A stretch of 64,000 nucleotides of DNA, taken from contig NZ_BMLX01000001.1 in assembly GCF_014645535.1 (NCBI RefSeq), forward strand, positions 1,233,169 to 1,297,168. Direction: 5' to 3'. A program made the position numbers and the translations under genes. The notes beneath the pieces are model-generated. The model made no database searches and was not told the DNA's origin. It saw only the letters and a program-made list of their open reading frames with translations. This DNA comes from Silvimonas iriomotensis (lineage in GTDB: Bacteria > Pseudomonadota > Gammaproteobacteria > Burkholderiales > Chitinibacteraceae). Shown here in pieces: positions 11,591 to 21,304 of this stretch; position 1 is the stretch's first letter, and each line of letters begins with the position of its first letter.

Positions 11591-11615
11591 CGCGCCGCCC
11601 ATTCGGGGCGGCGCG
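11591..11615 (-). other. GC-rich stem-loop between ispG and hisS
   Basis: 10-bp perfect GC stem (CGCGCCGCCC / GGGCGGCGCG) with a 5-nt loop, followed on the minus strand by TGTCTTT. It is a weak terminator or attenuator candidate placed just upstream of the hisS start. Confidence 0.5.
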
Positions 11616-11621
11616 CAGCGG

Positions 11622-12902
11622 TCAGATTTGTTTAAGCGGAATCGTGCGCGGCGCGGCGGTTTCCCGTCGTTTGGCACCGCCTTCCTGGTAACGGGTGACG
11701 ACGTAATCCTGCACGATGGCGAGGAATTCCTCGGTAACACGCTCGCCCTTGAGCGTCACGGTCTTTTCGCCGTCAACGTAAACCGGGCAGACCGGGACTT
11801 CACCCGTGCCTGGCAGGCTGATACCGATGTCGGCCAGCTTGGATTCACCCGGGCCGTTCACCACACAGCCCATCACCGCAACCTTGAGGTCTTCCACACC
11901 CGGATACTGCAAGCGCCAGACCGGCATCTGGTCACGCAGGAATTGCTGAATGCCTTGCGCCAGCTCCTGGAACACAGTCGAAGTCGTACGGCCGCAACCC
12001 GGGCAAGCGGTAACCAGCGGGGTGAACGAGCGCAAACCCATGGTTTGCAGCAGTTCTTGCGCCACCACCACTTCTTTGGTGCGATCGCCGCCCGGCTCTG
12101 GTGTGAGCGAAATACGAACCGTATCGCCCACCCCTTCTTGCAACAGCACAGCCAGCGCCGCGCTGGAAGCCACGATACCCTTGGAGCCCATGCCGGCTTC
12201 GGTCAGGCCCAGATGCAGCGGGTAATCACAACGGCCGGACAAATCACGGTAAACCGCGATCAGATCCTGTACGTGCGAAACCTTGCACGACAGAATGATC
12301 TTGTCTTTGGACAGCCCCCAGGACACAGCCTGGTCGGCGGAATCCAGCGCAGAGCGGATCAACGCTTCACGCATGACGGCTTCAGCGGGCAGCGGTTTTG
12401 AGAGCTTTGCGTTCTCGTCCATCAGCCGCACTGCCAGCGCCTGGTCCAGCGAGCCCCAGTTCACGCCAATCCGGACCGGCTTGTCGTACTCGACCGCCTT
12501 CTCGATCATGAACGCAAACTTCTCGTCCTTTTTCGAGCCCTTGCCGACGTTGCCCGGGTTGATGCGGTACTTGGCCAGCGCTTCGGCGCAGTCCGGGTAA
12601 TCACGCAGCAGACGATCACCGTTGAAGTGAAAGTCACCCACGATCGGCACGTGGCAATCACGCGCGGCCAGCATGTCGCGGATGCGGGCCACTTGCGAGG
12701 CAGCCTCCGGACTATTGACGGTGATACGCACCATTTCTGAACCAGCACGCCACAGATCATAGATCTGGTCCGCGGTGGCTTTGGCATCGGCGGTATCGGT
12801 GTTGGTCATGGACTGGACAACAATCGGGTGGTCACTGCCAACCCAGACGTTGCCGATACGCACCTGCCGGGTGGCCCGGCGCGGAATGTTGTCGGTGATC
12901 AT
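11622..12902 (-). CDS. ispG: 4-hydroxy-3-methylbut-2-enyl diphosphate synthase (flavodoxin/ferredoxin)
   Basis: Iron-sulphur enzyme of the MEP isoprenoid pathway that reductively opens MEcPP to HMBPP. The 426-residue protein has the TIM-barrel start '[13 protein letters not shown]' and the C-terminal [4Fe-4S] ligands in 'TACPGCGRT' and '[14 protein letters not shown]'. It needs an electron donor; a ferredoxin-NADP reductase gene lies elsewhere in the window. Neighbours rodZ and hisS match the standard order. Confidence 0.97.
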   Translation of the reverse strand: MITDNIPRRATRQVRIGNVWVGSDHPIVVQSMTNTDTADAKATADQIYDLWRAGSEMVRITVNSPEAASQVARIRDMLAARDCHVPIVGDFHFNGDRLLRDYPDCAEALAKYRINPGNVGKGSKKDEKFAFMIEKAVEYDKPVRIGVNWGSLDQALAVRLMDENAKLSKPLPAEAVMREALIRSALDSADQAVSWGLSKDKIILSCKVSHVQDLIAVYRDLSGRCDYPLHLGLTEAGMGSKGIVASSAALAVLLQEGVGDTVRISLTPEPGGDRTKEVVVAQELLQTMGLRSFTPLVTACPGCGRTTSTVFQELAQGIQQFLRDQMPVWRLQYPGVEDLKVAVMGCVVNGPGESKLADIGISLPGTGEVPVCPVYVDGEKTVTLKGERVTEEFLAIVQDYVVTRYQEGGAKRRETAAPRTIPLKQI

Positions 12903-12959
12903 GTGTTTGCTTCTGTATCTCTTTGCCGCACTGAAACTGGATATGACTGCTGACGACTA

Positions 12960-13865
12960 TTATTTCAGTTCAAAGTTTGCGACTTGTGTTTTCGTGTACT
13001 GCGTCAGATCCACGGTCTGGCCACGCAGCCAGACACGCGTATTTGGCGCATTGCCAATCTTGATACGGTACGGTGGCACGCCACCGAGACTGCGATCGGT
13101 ACCAGCGACCAGAATATTACTGACAAGGCGCGTGCCATTGGCATCAATCACCTGGACCCAGGTATCTTCGTTCGCCACGATGCGCAATTCGCCATTGCCG
13201 ATCACCGCCTGAGCGGCCGATGCGGGCACCGGCGTCGGCGTAGCGGCCTGGGCTGTTACGGCCGGCGCACTGGCCGGCACCACGGCCGCAGGTGCAGCCT
13301 GCACGGCCGAAGCCACAACAACCGGCGCAGAAGCAGCAGCATCTGCCACGACCGAGGCCGCGGGCGCACTGGCGATCGCCAGTTCAGGCTCGGAAGCCTG
13401 CGGTTCCGACGCGACCTGGGTCGCGTTCAGTTCCGGCGACGGTGGCTGTTGCAGATACCAGAAAATGGCCCCTACCGCGCCGCAAAACGCCAGCACGAAA
13501 CCGGCCAGACCCAGCACGCGACCACCGCCGCCACCGCCATTGCCAACCGAGAACGAATTGTTCTCTTCTACCAGATGCGGCAAAGCGACTTGCACGCGCT
13601 CACGCGGCAGCAGGCTTTCGAGTTGGGCCAGCAAAGGCGCCGGGTCCAGTTGCAGCAGTTTGGCGTAATTGCGCACAAAACCGCGGGCAAACGTGTTGCC
13701 CGGCAACTGGTCAAAGTGATCCGATTCAATGGATTCGATCTGCCGCGACGACAACTTCAGTTGGGCGGCGACGTGATCAAGGCTAAGCCCCAGCGCTTCA
13801 CGCTGGGCTTTCAGGCGGGCCCCAGGCCCGTATGCTGGCGCGTTGGTTTGTTCTTGTTCGCTCAT
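12960..13865 (-). CDS. rodZ: RodZ-type cytoskeletal / helix-turn-helix membrane protein
   Basis: RodZ links MreB to the cell-wall elongation machinery. The 301 residues show a cytoplasmic HTH domain (about 12-85, 'LGLSLDHVAAQLKLSSRQIE'), a Gly-rich stretch, one membrane helix (about 115-137), a long Ala/Pro/Val-rich periplasmic linker and a C-terminal DUF4115-type beta domain. The ATG of 'MSEQEQ' is preferred over a GTG five codons upstream. Confidence 0.92.
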   Translation of the reverse strand: MSEQEQTNAPAYGPGARLKAQREALGLSLDHVAAQLKLSSRQIESIESDHFDQLPGNTFARGFVRNYAKLLQLDPAPLLAQLESLLPRERVQVALPHLVEENNSFSVGNGGGGGGRVLGLAGFVLAFCGAVGAIFWYLQQPPSPELNATQVASEPQASEPELAIASAPAASVVADAAASAPVVVASAVQAAPAAVVPASAPAVTAQAATPTPVPASAAQAVIGNGELRIVANEDTWVQVIDANGTRLVSNILVAGTDRSLGGVPPYRIKIGNAPNTRVWLRGQTVDLTQYTKTQVANFELK

Positions 13866-13929
13866 CACGGATATTTCCACCGGTCAGATTGGGACCGGAT
13901 AACCAGTTATATACAGGTCCAGTCCGGCT

Positions 13930-14697
13930 TCAGTTGAGCTGACCGCTCAACAAACGGGTGGTTTCAACAGAGTCAGGGTATTGCGACTTGAGCTGGTTGG
14001 CCAGACGGGCTTCGGCGTCCGTATTGCCCAGCGCGTGCTCCAGTCGCAGGCCCATCCATGTCAGCGCGGCGCTCGGCTGGACCATGTGTTGCAACTCGTT
14101 GTAATACTGGCGCGACTGCACGTAATCCTTGGTGCGCAGACCCTGCTCAACCAGTTCCTGGCGGGCAACGACGTTGTCCGGGCGCAGGCGCAGTGCTTGC
14201 AGGAAATAGGTATTGGCGGCTTTCTCGTCTTTCATGCTCACCGCGCACTGACCCGCATTCACATAGGTCTTGTCAGCGCTGGCGTACAGCGGGTTCTTCA
14301 CCGCCGTCATGTAGTGCTGGATGCCGTCGGCCTGGCGCGAATGATTGCACAGGTACCAGCCAAAGTTGTTGTTGATATCGGAGTCATCCGGGGCAATGTT
14401 CAGCGCTTGCTGAAAATTGGCAACGGCTTTGGTGTCGTCGTGCAGTTCCGCGTAGATCAGGCCAAGCACGCCATACGCCGGGGCGTAGCGGCTATTGGAC
14501 GACAGCGCCTCTTTGATCTCTTGCACGGCCACGGTGTACTGCGCGCGCTTGAGGTATTCCGCCGCCAGCTGCGTGTGCAGCAGTGCGCGGCGGTCGGCTT
14601 GCGACATATCGTCGCCGGAAGATGCAGCCAGCGCCCAGGGCGCTGCAAGGCTTGTCATGGCAAAGCAAATCAAAGAAACCATGTACCGCCGGATCAT
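13930..14697 (-). CDS. pilW: Type IV pilus biogenesis TPR protein (PilW/PilF family)
   Basis: 255-residue TPR protein with repeats around 'LLHTQLAAEYLKRAQYTVAV', 'AYGVLGLIYAELHDDTKAV' and 'NNNFGWYLCN', the hallmark of pilotins that assemble the PilQ secretin. The position between rlmN and rodZ is conserved. The signal peptide ends 'APWALAA' and has no lipobox cysteine, although family members are normally lipoproteins. An in-frame TAA lies nine codons upstream and AGGGGAAG precedes the ATG, so the start is secure. Confidence 0.88.
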   Translation of the reverse strand: MIRRYMVSLICFAMTSLAAPWALAASSGDDMSQADRRALLHTQLAAEYLKRAQYTVAVQEIKEALSSNSRYAPAYGVLGLIYAELHDDTKAVANFQQALNIAPDDSDINNNFGWYLCNHSRQADGIQHYMTAVKNPLYASADKTYVNAGQCAVSMKDEKAANTYFLQALRLRPDNVVARQELVEQGLRTKDYVQSRQYYNELQHMVQPSAALTWMGLRLEHALGNTDAEARLANQLKSQYPDSVETTRLLSGQLN

Positions 14698-14721
14698 TCC
14701 ACTTCCCCTGTATCGATATTT

Positions 14722-15846
14722 TTATCTGAACTGGATCGGGCGCGTCTCTTGTGCCTTGCGGTTGGCTGTACGACGCGTCTTGTCCTGTACCTGACCGGCC
14801 AGCTGGCCACACGCTGCATCAATATCGTCGCCACGCGTTTTGCGGACGGTGACGATATAGCCTGCGTTCATCAGGATATCCCGGAACGCGAGGATAGCAT
14901 CACGGCCGGAACGGTTGTAGCCCGAATTCGGGAAGGGATTGAATGGAATGAGATTCAGCTTACAGGGCGTATCACGCAACAGCGCAATCAGCTCACGGGC
15001 ATGCTCGGGCTGGTCGTTCACACCCGCAAGCATCACATATTCAAAGGTAATGAAGTCCCGCGGCGCTTTTTCCAGATAGCGATTACAGGCGGCCAGCAAC
15101 TGGGCCAGCGGGTATTTCTTGTTGATCGGCACGATTTCATCGCGCAGACGATCGTTGGAGGCATGCAGACTGACGGCGAGCGCCACCGGCACCGCATCAC
15201 GCAAACGATCCATGGCCGGCACGATCCCTGAGGTCGACAGCGTGACGCGCCGACGCGACAAGCCATAGGCATTGTCGTCCAGCATCAATCTGAGTGCTTT
15301 GACGACATTGTCAAAGTTGGCAAGGGGTTCGCCCATGCCCATCATCACCACGTTGGTGACGATGCGGGTATCTTCATTGACAGGCACACCGACCCGGGCC
15401 TGTTCGGCGCTCAGACGGCGGTTGGCCCACCACAACTGACCAATGATCTCGCCCACAGAGAGGTTACGGTTAAAGCCCTGGGCGCCGGTTGAACAGAACG
15501 AGCACTCCAGCGCGCAACCCACTTGCGACGAAATACACAGGGTGCCGCGGTCATCTTCAGGGATGAACACGGTCTCGATGCCGTTGCCGACATTCACGTC
15601 CAGCAACCACTTGGTGGTGCCGTCGCTGGCCACATGCTCGGCCAGCATGGCGGGCGAGCGCACCAGTGCGCCCGCCGCCAGTTTTTCCCGAAAGCCTTTG
15701 GCAATATCGGTCATGTTGTTGAAGTCAGCCTCACCGTGCTGGTGAATCCACTTCATCAACTGTTTGGCGCGGAACGGCTTCTCCCCGTAGCTGATCATCA
15801 GCTCGGCAAGACCTTCCGCATCGTAATCCAGCAAATTAACCGACAT
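14722..15846 (-). CDS. rlmN: 23S rRNA (A2503-C2) / tRNA (A37-C2) methyltransferase
   Basis: Radical SAM methyltransferase. The 374 residues contain the cluster motif CX3CX2C at Cys111, Cys115 and Cys118 ('CALECSFC'). The GGEP-like region is '[10 protein letters not shown]', and the catalytic C-terminal Cys region is '[20 protein letters not shown]'. It lies 26 nt downstream of ndk. Confidence 0.97.
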   Translation of the reverse strand: MSVNLLDYDAEGLAELMISYGEKPFRAKQLMKWIHQHGEADFNNMTDIAKGFREKLAAGALVRSPAMLAEHVASDGTTKWLLDVNVGNGIETVFIPEDDRGTLCISSQVGCALECSFCSTGAQGFNRNLSVGEIIGQLWWANRRLSAEQARVGVPVNEDTRIVTNVVMMGMGEPLANFDNVVKALRLMLDDNAYGLSRRRVTLSTSGIVPAMDRLRDAVPVALAVSLHASNDRLRDEIVPINKKYPLAQLLAACNRYLEKAPRDFITFEYVMLAGVNDQPEHARELIALLRDTPCKLNLIPFNPFPNSGYNRSGRDAILAFRDILMNAGYIVTVRKTRGDDIDAACGQLAGQVQDKTRRTANRKAQETRPIQFR

Positions 15847-15872
15847 GCCAATAGCTCCTGCGGGTTTACGCC

Positions 15873-16298
15873 TTAGCGGCTGTAAACTTCGCTGGCCGGG
15901 AAGAAGTAAGCGATTTCGATGGCAGCGTTTTCAGCGCTATCGGAACCGTGAACGGCGTTTGCATCGATCGATTCAGCGAAGTCAGCGCGGATGGTGCCCT
16001 TGTCTGCCTTCTTCGGATCGGTTGCGCCCATCAGGTCGCGGTTCTTCAGGATTGCGCCTTCGCCTTCCAGCACCTGGACGAACACCGGGCCGGAAACCAT
16101 GAAGTCAACCAGATCCTTGAAGAAAGGACGTGCTGCGTGCACAGCGTAGAAGCCTTCAGCTTCAGCGCGGGACAGTTGCTTCATCTTGGCAGCAACGACT
16201 TTCAGGCCGGCGGACTCGAAGCGATCGACAATCTTGCCAACAACGTTCTTGGCAACAGCATCGGGTTTGACGATCGAGAGGGTACGTTCAATAGCCAT
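15873..16298 (-). CDS. ndk: Nucleoside-diphosphate kinase
   Basis: Transfers the gamma phosphate of ATP to other NDPs through a phosphohistidine. The 141 residues start '[18 protein letters not shown]' and hold the active-site His in 'NAVHGSDS' near residue 117. It is the first gene of the 16-kb minus-strand run; promoters should lie in the 160-bp divergent gap upstream. AGGA precedes the ATG. Confidence 0.98.
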   Translation of the reverse strand: MAIERTLSIVKPDAVAKNVVGKIVDRFESAGLKVVAAKMKQLSRAEAEGFYAVHAARPFFKDLVDFMVSGPVFVQVLEGEGAILKNRDLMGATDPKKADKGTIRADFAESIDANAVHGSDSAENAAIEIAYFFPASEVYSR

Positions 16299-16462
16299 TT
16301 GTTTTCCTACTCCAGGTTGATTTGACTTAACTTGTTTCTACGTGTTTACTTCATGCGGCAATGCCATTTGCAACAAGGCATCACTGCTGAAACGGGGGCT
16401 GAAAACGGCACTCTTCAGCCAAATAGCCAAACATTATAACAAATTCAACAACATTGCGGCAG

Positions 16463-17230
16463 ATGAGCGACCAACTCGACCCCATCTTGCATCAAGCCGA
16501 GCAATCCCGGCTTAAACAACAGCTGGCGTGGCGCCTTGGCATCGCTGCCGGCCTCATCATCGTCGTCCTTGCTGCCATCTGGCTGCTGGACCATAGCCAG
16601 AACGGCGAACCCGAACCCACAATCAGCGTTCCGCGCATCGCCTCAGCGGCCAGCGCCATTGCCACGCAGCCCGCGAGCGCCGTGGCTTCAGCCATTGCGT
16701 CAGCGCCTGTCGCCGCCAGCGCCGTCGCCTCGGAACCCGTTGCCGCATCAACTCCGGAACCGGCCACGCCGACACCTGCGCCGGTCACCGAAACGCCGGA
16801 ACCCACGCCCCAGCAAGCCGTGACCACACAGGCGCCGATCAAGGCACCCGGCCGCGCCGCCCCGGCCCCTGCCATTGCGCCAGCCCGCAGCACGCCGGCA
16901 CCGACGCCTGTAGCAACACCCGCACCCACCCCGAAAGCCGCCGAGCCCGCGCTGAACCTGCCGCCGCCCGAAAAAACGGCCGAGACACCCGCCGCGCCGG
17001 GCAAGTTTGAAGTCCACGCCGGCAGCAACGGTTACACCATTCAGGCCGGCGTGTTCCTGCATGCATCCAACGCCGACAAACTGCTGACCCAGCTGCAATC
17101 TGCCGGTGTACCTGCCTGGCTGGAAACCCGGGTGCAGATCGGCCCTTTCAAAAACAAGGCCGATGCTGAAGCGGCTATTCGCAAATTGCGCAAATTGGGT
17201 ATAGAACCGGTTGTCCGGGAAAACCAGTAA
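16463..17230 (+). CDS. SPOR-domain membrane protein
   Basis: 255 residues: an N-terminal cytoplasmic segment, one membrane helix (about 27-45, 'GIAAGLIIVVLAAIWLL'), then a very Ala/Pro/Thr-rich linker of roughly 130 residues. A C-terminal SPOR domain (about 178-255) begins 'GYTIQAGVFLHASNADKLL' and includes 'GPFKNKADAEAAIRKLRKLG'. SPOR domains bind denuded glycan strands at the division septum (DedD/FtsN-like). The ATG at 16463 is preferred over an in-frame TTG three codons earlier. The exact paralogue is not determined. Confidence 0.82.
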   Translation: MSDQLDPILHQAEQSRLKQQLAWRLGIAAGLIIVVLAAIWLLDHSQNGEPEPTISVPRIASAASAIATQPASAVASAIASAPVAASAVASEPVAASTPEPATPTPAPVTETPEPTPQQAVTTQAPIKAPGRAAPAPAIAPARSTPAPTPVATPAPTPKAAEPALNLPPPEKTAETPAAPGKFEVHAGSNGYTIQAGVFLHASNADKLLTQLQSAGVPAWLETRVQIGPFKNKADAEAAIRKLRKLGIEPVVRENQ

Positions 17231-17331
17231 AGCCTGGCGATAATCCTGAACCTGATCCTGCACCAGCCACTTTTCAAAAGCTTTTCAGACACTTGAAATG
17301 GGGTCCTGGTGCACTGGATGCAACACACTGG

Positions 17332-17367
17332 ACATAAAAAAACGGGCAAATGCCCGTTTTTTTATGT
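17332..17367. terminator. Bidirectional terminator between the SPOR gene and the flavoprotein gene
   Basis: 17-bp perfect arms from ACATAAAAAAACGGGCA to its complement, with a 2-nt loop and A/T runs on both sides, between convergent genes. Confidence 0.93.
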
Positions 17368-17379
17368 GGCACCCGCCGA

Positions 17380-18531
17380 TCAGGCCAGGACTGGCGGCAA
17401 CTGCGGCAGTAGCGCCTGGCGCTCTTTGGTGGCCGCGCCACACAGCGCAAAGCCCAGCAACTGCCCCTGCGCATTCACAAAGCGGGCATCGACGCCCTCT
17501 TCGCTCACATTCACTTGCCACTCGCCCTGCGCACCTGCGGCCGGCGATGACACCACCGTGGGGCAAGCCGGTGTTTTGACCAGCACCGGCATGGCCGGGT
17601 AAGTCAGGCTGGCCGTGTTGCCAGCCAGCACCTGCGCCAAGGTGCGCGCTGCATGCATGATCGGCATTACAAAAGGCAAAAACAGACCTTCAACCTCAGC
17701 GCAATCGCCCAGCGCGTAAATATGCGCATCACTGGTTTGCAATTGACGATTGATGACCGTACCCCGCTCTACCCGCAGGCCCGCGGCCTCGGCCAGCGTG
17801 TTGTTGGGGTGCAAACCCACGGCCGACAGCACCAGGTCCGCCTGCAGGCGCTCGCCCGAACTCAGTTCAACTTCAAAACCGCTGCCGGCATGATGGACCG
17901 CGCCGGCCAGCGCGCCAAACACAAAGCGCACGCCGGCGGCTTGTAATCTGGCGGCAAACCACTCGCCCGACTGGGGCGGCAACAGGCGCGGCAACGGCGT
18001 CGCGGCAGATTCGACCACCACCGGTTCAATGCCGCGCGCCAGCAAGTCGTTGGCAAATTCGCAGCCAATCAAACCGCCACCCAGAATCACCACCCGTTTC
18101 ACGCCTTCCAGCTTGCTGGAGAAATGCGCGAAATCATCAATATGATTGACGGACAGGACTTCATCAGCAGCCTCGCCACCCAGACGCAGGCGAACCGGCT
18201 CGGCGCCGACAGCCAGCACCAGATCGCGATACGCCTGCACCTGGCCATCCGACAGCATCAGCATCTGTTTTTCACGATCAATGCCGACCACTTCCGTGCG
18301 GGCAAAGATAGTGGCATTCAGTTCTGCTTCCATCTTTTCGGCCGGTTTCATGACCAGCGTCGCGACGGTCTTGTTGCCAGCCAGCGCGTTGGAGAGCATC
18401 GGCTTGGAATAAAAATCAGCGCCATCACCGGCAATGATGACCAGTTCGGCTTCGGCATCAAGTTTGCGAAATTCGCGCGCGAGGTTGTAACCGGCCAGTC
18501 CGGCCCCGACGATGACTACGGGCAATGCCAT
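17380..18531 (-). CDS. FAD-dependent pyridine nucleotide oxidoreductase, rubredoxin-NAD+ reductase-like
   Basis: 383 residues with an N-terminal FAD dinucleotide fold ('VVIVGAGLAGYNLAREFRKL'), a second NAD-binding fold ('RVVILGGGLIGCEFANDLL') and the 'IYALGDCAEV' FAD motif. The 'FYSKPMLSNALAG' segment and the C-terminal domain resemble RubB/AlkT enzymes that pass electrons from NADH to rubredoxin. No rubredoxin gene is visible nearby. It lies downstream of oxyR on the same strand, separated by a hairpin, which would fit an oxidative-stress role; that link is inferred. Confidence 0.8.
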   Translation of the reverse strand: MALPVVIVGAGLAGYNLAREFRKLDAEAELVIIAGDGADFYSKPMLSNALAGNKTVATLVMKPAEKMEAELNATIFARTEVVGIDREKQMLMLSDGQVQAYRDLVLAVGAEPVRLRLGGEAADEVLSVNHIDDFAHFSSKLEGVKRVVILGGGLIGCEFANDLLARGIEPVVVESAATPLPRLLPPQSGEWFAARLQAAGVRFVFGALAGAVHHAGSGFEVELSSGERLQADLVLSAVGLHPNNTLAEAAGLRVERGTVINRQLQTSDAHIYALGDCAEVEGLFLPFVMPIMHAARTLAQVLAGNTASLTYPAMPVLVKTPACPTVVSSPAAGAQGEWQVNVSEEGVDARFVNAQGQLLGFALCGAATKERQALLPQLPPVLA

Positions 18532-18598
18532 GAAAAATCACTCCGGCGTGATCAGACCATTCTGGACCTCATCACGCTGCAAACAGGTTTACAGAAAA

Positions 18599-18626
18599 CA
18601 GGCGCGCCCCGGTCAGGGCGCGCCAG
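18599..18626 (-). terminator. Probable terminator of oxyR
   Basis: 9-bp GC arms (GGCGCGCCC / GGGCGCGCC) with a 6-nt loop, followed on the minus strand by TGTTTTCTG. The T-tract is short, so termination may be leaky into the flavoprotein gene. Confidence 0.55.
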
Positions 18627-18676
18627 ATATCAATCAGTTATCAAGCAGTTATTTGATGCATTCAAGCCGCAGACGC

Positions 18677-19624
18677 TCAGGCCGCCACGGCTACAGCGTC
18701 TTGCGCGCCAATGAAGGTCACTTCCGGCAAATCACTGGCCAGCATGGCGTTGCGGACCGCTTCGACAGCAGCCAGCCGCGGGAAATTGCGGCGCCAGGCC
18801 AGCACCACCCGGCGCGTCGGCACTGGCTCGGAAAACGGGCGGATGCTCAGCAAAGATTCATCGGCAGCAGTCACCGATGTCGCTGGCAAAACCGTTACCC
18901 CGATCCCGCCCGCCACCATGTGACGGATCGTGGTCAGCGACGAGCCCTGCAAGGTGCGCTGCAAGCTGCCGGTCGGCAGGCTTTCGCGGTTCAGGTCCGG
19001 GCAGGTCTGCAAGACGTGATCACGGAAACAGTTGCCCGGCGAGAGCAACAAGACGTTCTCTTCTGCCAGCATGGAGGCATCAATGGCTTTCTGCTTTTCC
19101 CAGTGATGCCCTTTGGGCGTGGCAACCACAAACGGCTCGTCATAAACCGGCTGGGTGGCAATGCCCGGCTCATGAAACGGCTCGGCCAGAATGGCCACAT
19201 CGATCTCGCCCTGCTTGAGCATTTCGGCAAGACGGCCGGTGTAGTTTTCTTCCAGCAGAATCTGCATTTGCGGCGCCGCCTCACGCAGGTGCGGGATCAA
19301 ATGCGGCAGCAAATACGGACTGATCGTATAAATAATGCCCAGCCGCAAAGCGCCCGCCAGCGGGTCTTTACCTTGCTCGGCCAGTTGCTTGACCACCTGC
19401 ACTTCTTCCAGCACGCGCTGGGCTTGTTCGACCACGCGCTCACCAATCGGCGTCAGCGTGACTTCACCGGCCGCGCGCTCAAACAGCGTCACGCCCAGTT
19501 CGTCTTCCAGCTTTTTCACCGCCACCGACAAGGTCGGCTGCGAGACAAAACAGCTATTGGCAGCACGGCCAAAATGGCGTTCACGCGCCACGGCCACGAT
19601 ATAACGTAATTCTGTCAGGGTCAC
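18677..19624 (-). CDS. oxyR: Hydrogen-peroxide-sensing LysR regulator OxyR
   Basis: LysR-type activator of peroxide defence. The HTH occupies residues 1-60. The redox pair falls at Cys199 and Cys208 ('GNCFRDHVLQTC'), the same numbers as in E. coli OxyR. I chose a GTG start ('MTLTELRYIVAVARERHF') because AAGGAGGGC ends five bases before it. The next upstream ATG would place this Shine-Dalgarno inside the coding sequence. The 315-residue length is normal for the family. Confidence 0.93.
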   Translation of the reverse strand: MTLTELRYIVAVARERHFGRAANSCFVSQPTLSVAVKKLEDELGVTLFERAAGEVTLTPIGERVVEQAQRVLEEVQVVKQLAEQGKDPLAGALRLGIIYTISPYLLPHLIPHLREAAPQMQILLEENYTGRLAEMLKQGEIDVAILAEPFHEPGIATQPVYDEPFVVATPKGHHWEKQKAIDASMLAEENVLLLSPGNCFRDHVLQTCPDLNRESLPTGSLQRTLQGSSLTTIRHMVAGGIGVTVLPATSVTAADESLLSIRPFSEPVPTRRVVLAWRRNFPRLAAVEAVRNAMLASDLPEVTFIGAQDAVAVAA

Positions 19625-19782
19625 TTGCGCCCTCCTTGCCATGCACGAATAAGCCACGCCACTGCGACCAGAGCCAGGTCGGCCCTGTTGATACGGCGGC
19701 AAGCAGCCGGGAATGTCCAGTCAATCGGCACAAATTTACCCTGCCCGTCGCGCCAGTCTGGCGTTGCGGTAAGCGGTATCTG

Positions 19783-19813
19783 GTTGATCTAACCGATTGA
19801 TTTTATCAATCAA
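19783..19813 (-). promoter_or_regulatory. AT-rich dyad upstream of oxyR
   Basis: Nested inverted repeats: GATTGAT-TTT-ATCAATC inside GTTGAT...ATCAAC, about 160-190 nt upstream of the oxyR start in the oxyR / patatin gap. An ATAG half-site is next to it. It could be a LysR-type (OxyR autoregulatory) site or a promoter region; this is inference only. Confidence 0.35.
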
Positions 19814-19864
19814 CATTCTATCAGCAAAGATTATGTTGATGACAAGCAGTCCGGACGTGCAGAC

Positions 19865-21031
19865 TCAGTCAGCCAGAAAACACTCCAGTTCCTTGCGGCG
19901 TTTCATGGCATCGCGGTAACCCAGCTTCACCAGCTGGCGCACGTAATCACCATGAAATAGCAGATAACTGGACAGCACCGACCCCTGGCGACGGAACGCG
20001 CCCAGGCCGCCCAGCAAGAAACGCAAACCAGGCGGAAAGCGTTTACGGTGCGGCATCACCAGCCGCTCCAGCGGGCGTGACGGCGCAATGGTCAGCACCT
20101 GTAGCGGGCGCAAGGCGGTACGGTGCGCGGCGCGGACTTCTTCACTGAGCAAAGAGATGGTGTTGTTGACGCGCTGAACACGCTCCAGATCTGCCTCCAG
20201 CGAATCAAGAAACACACTATTAAGCAGATGTCCGGCCACCTGGGCCAGCGAGGGGTATTCGTTGACTTTCTCCCGCCCGGGCGGCTCGGCGTGCGGTGCC
20301 ACACCGATCACCAGCAATTTGCTGGCGCCCAGATGGATCGCCGGGCTTAACGGGGCGATCTGGCGCACGGAACCATCGCCAAAATACTCGCGATTGATGC
20401 GCGCGGCGGGAAACACCAGCGGAATCGCACTGGACGCCATCAAGTGATCCACCGAGATCTCTGCCCGCAAGCCAATGCGTGAGGCACGCTGCCAGGTATC
20501 CGGCAGTGTCGGGGCACCCTGATAGAAACTGACTGACTGGCCCGAGGTATAACCGGAGGCGGTAATCGATAAGGCCAGCAGCGAGCCATCATCCACCGCG
20601 CGGCCAATGCCTTCGAAATCGACCAGTTCACTGAGCAGATCGCGCAGGGGTGCGTTATCCAGCAAGGATTTGGGATTACGCTCGCCCAGACCACCGGCCA
20701 GCACAGAGATCACCCAATGCCCGGCACTTTTGAGCAGTGCCGGCACGCTGGCCCGGTACACCCGCTCTGGCGAGAGCAATAGCCATGATCTGGCCAGATG
20801 CCGCACCGAAGACTGAAAATCACTGGCGCGGGACGCCAGCCCGGCGGCATTGATGGCGCCCGCTGAGGCACCACAGATAATCGGAAACGGGTTGGCTTCA
20901 CCGTGCCGCCAGATGCGCGCCACCGCCAGCAGCACACCCACCTGATACGCCGCACGCGCCCCGCCGCCAGACAAAATCAGCGCGCACGGGCCCTTGTCAT
21001 CCTGATGCAGTGTCGCTTCGGCATGTGCCAT
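19865..21031 (-). CDS. Patatin-like phospholipase family protein
   Basis: 388 residues. The oxyanion loop 'SGGGARAAYQVG' (21-32), nucleophile motif GASAG with Ser56, and the catalytic Asp in 'YFGDGSVRQ' near residue 220 form the Ser-Asp dyad of patatins, so hydrolytic activity on acyl lipids is likely. No signal peptide is seen; the protein is probably cytosolic. AAGGGAGGGC precedes the ATG. Its substrate cannot be told from sequence. Confidence 0.88.
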   Translation of the reverse strand: MAHAEATLHQDDKGPCALILSGGGARAAYQVGVLLAVARIWRHGEANPFPIICGASAGAINAAGLASRASDFQSSVRHLARSWLLLSPERVYRASVPALLKSAGHWVISVLAGGLGERNPKSLLDNAPLRDLLSELVDFEGIGRAVDDGSLLALSITASGYTSGQSVSFYQGAPTLPDTWQRASRIGLRAEISVDHLMASSAIPLVFPAARINREYFGDGSVRQIAPLSPAIHLGASKLLVIGVAPHAEPPGREKVNEYPSLAQVAGHLLNSVFLDSLEADLERVQRVNNTISLLSEEVRAAHRTALRPLQVLTIAPSRPLERLVMPHRKRFPPGLRFLLGGLGAFRRQGSVLSSYLLFHGDYVRQLVKLGYRDAMKRRKELECFLAD

Positions 21032-21248
21032 GCCGCCCTCCCTTCTTGTGGATTTGCGGTCTGTAGCCGCATGCGCCGGTTGCGTTCGTCACCGTCTTGC
21101 CGGGCGACGCCACGCACCGCTTTATCTCTTTGTCTATTACTTTACATATTGCCGCGCCACTCGCCCCGCCGCGACTTTGCCGGCGTAAAACCGGCCTGGT
21201 TTGTACAAATTGCAACACGCTCCCCGGCAAAACGTGATTACGTCGGCA

Positions 21249-21277
21249 TAGTCTTACCGTGCCAAACCCGGTATAAT
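21249..21277 (+). promoter_or_regulatory. Promoter of guaB
   Basis: Consensus -10 TATAAT at 21272-21277, 27 nt upstream of the guaB ATG, with a weak TAGTCT -35 at 17-nt spacing. A GAAAGGA Shine-Dalgarno lies between. Confidence 0.6.
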
Positions 21278-21304
21278 CGACTTTTGGCGTGAAAGGATTC
21301 GCAA

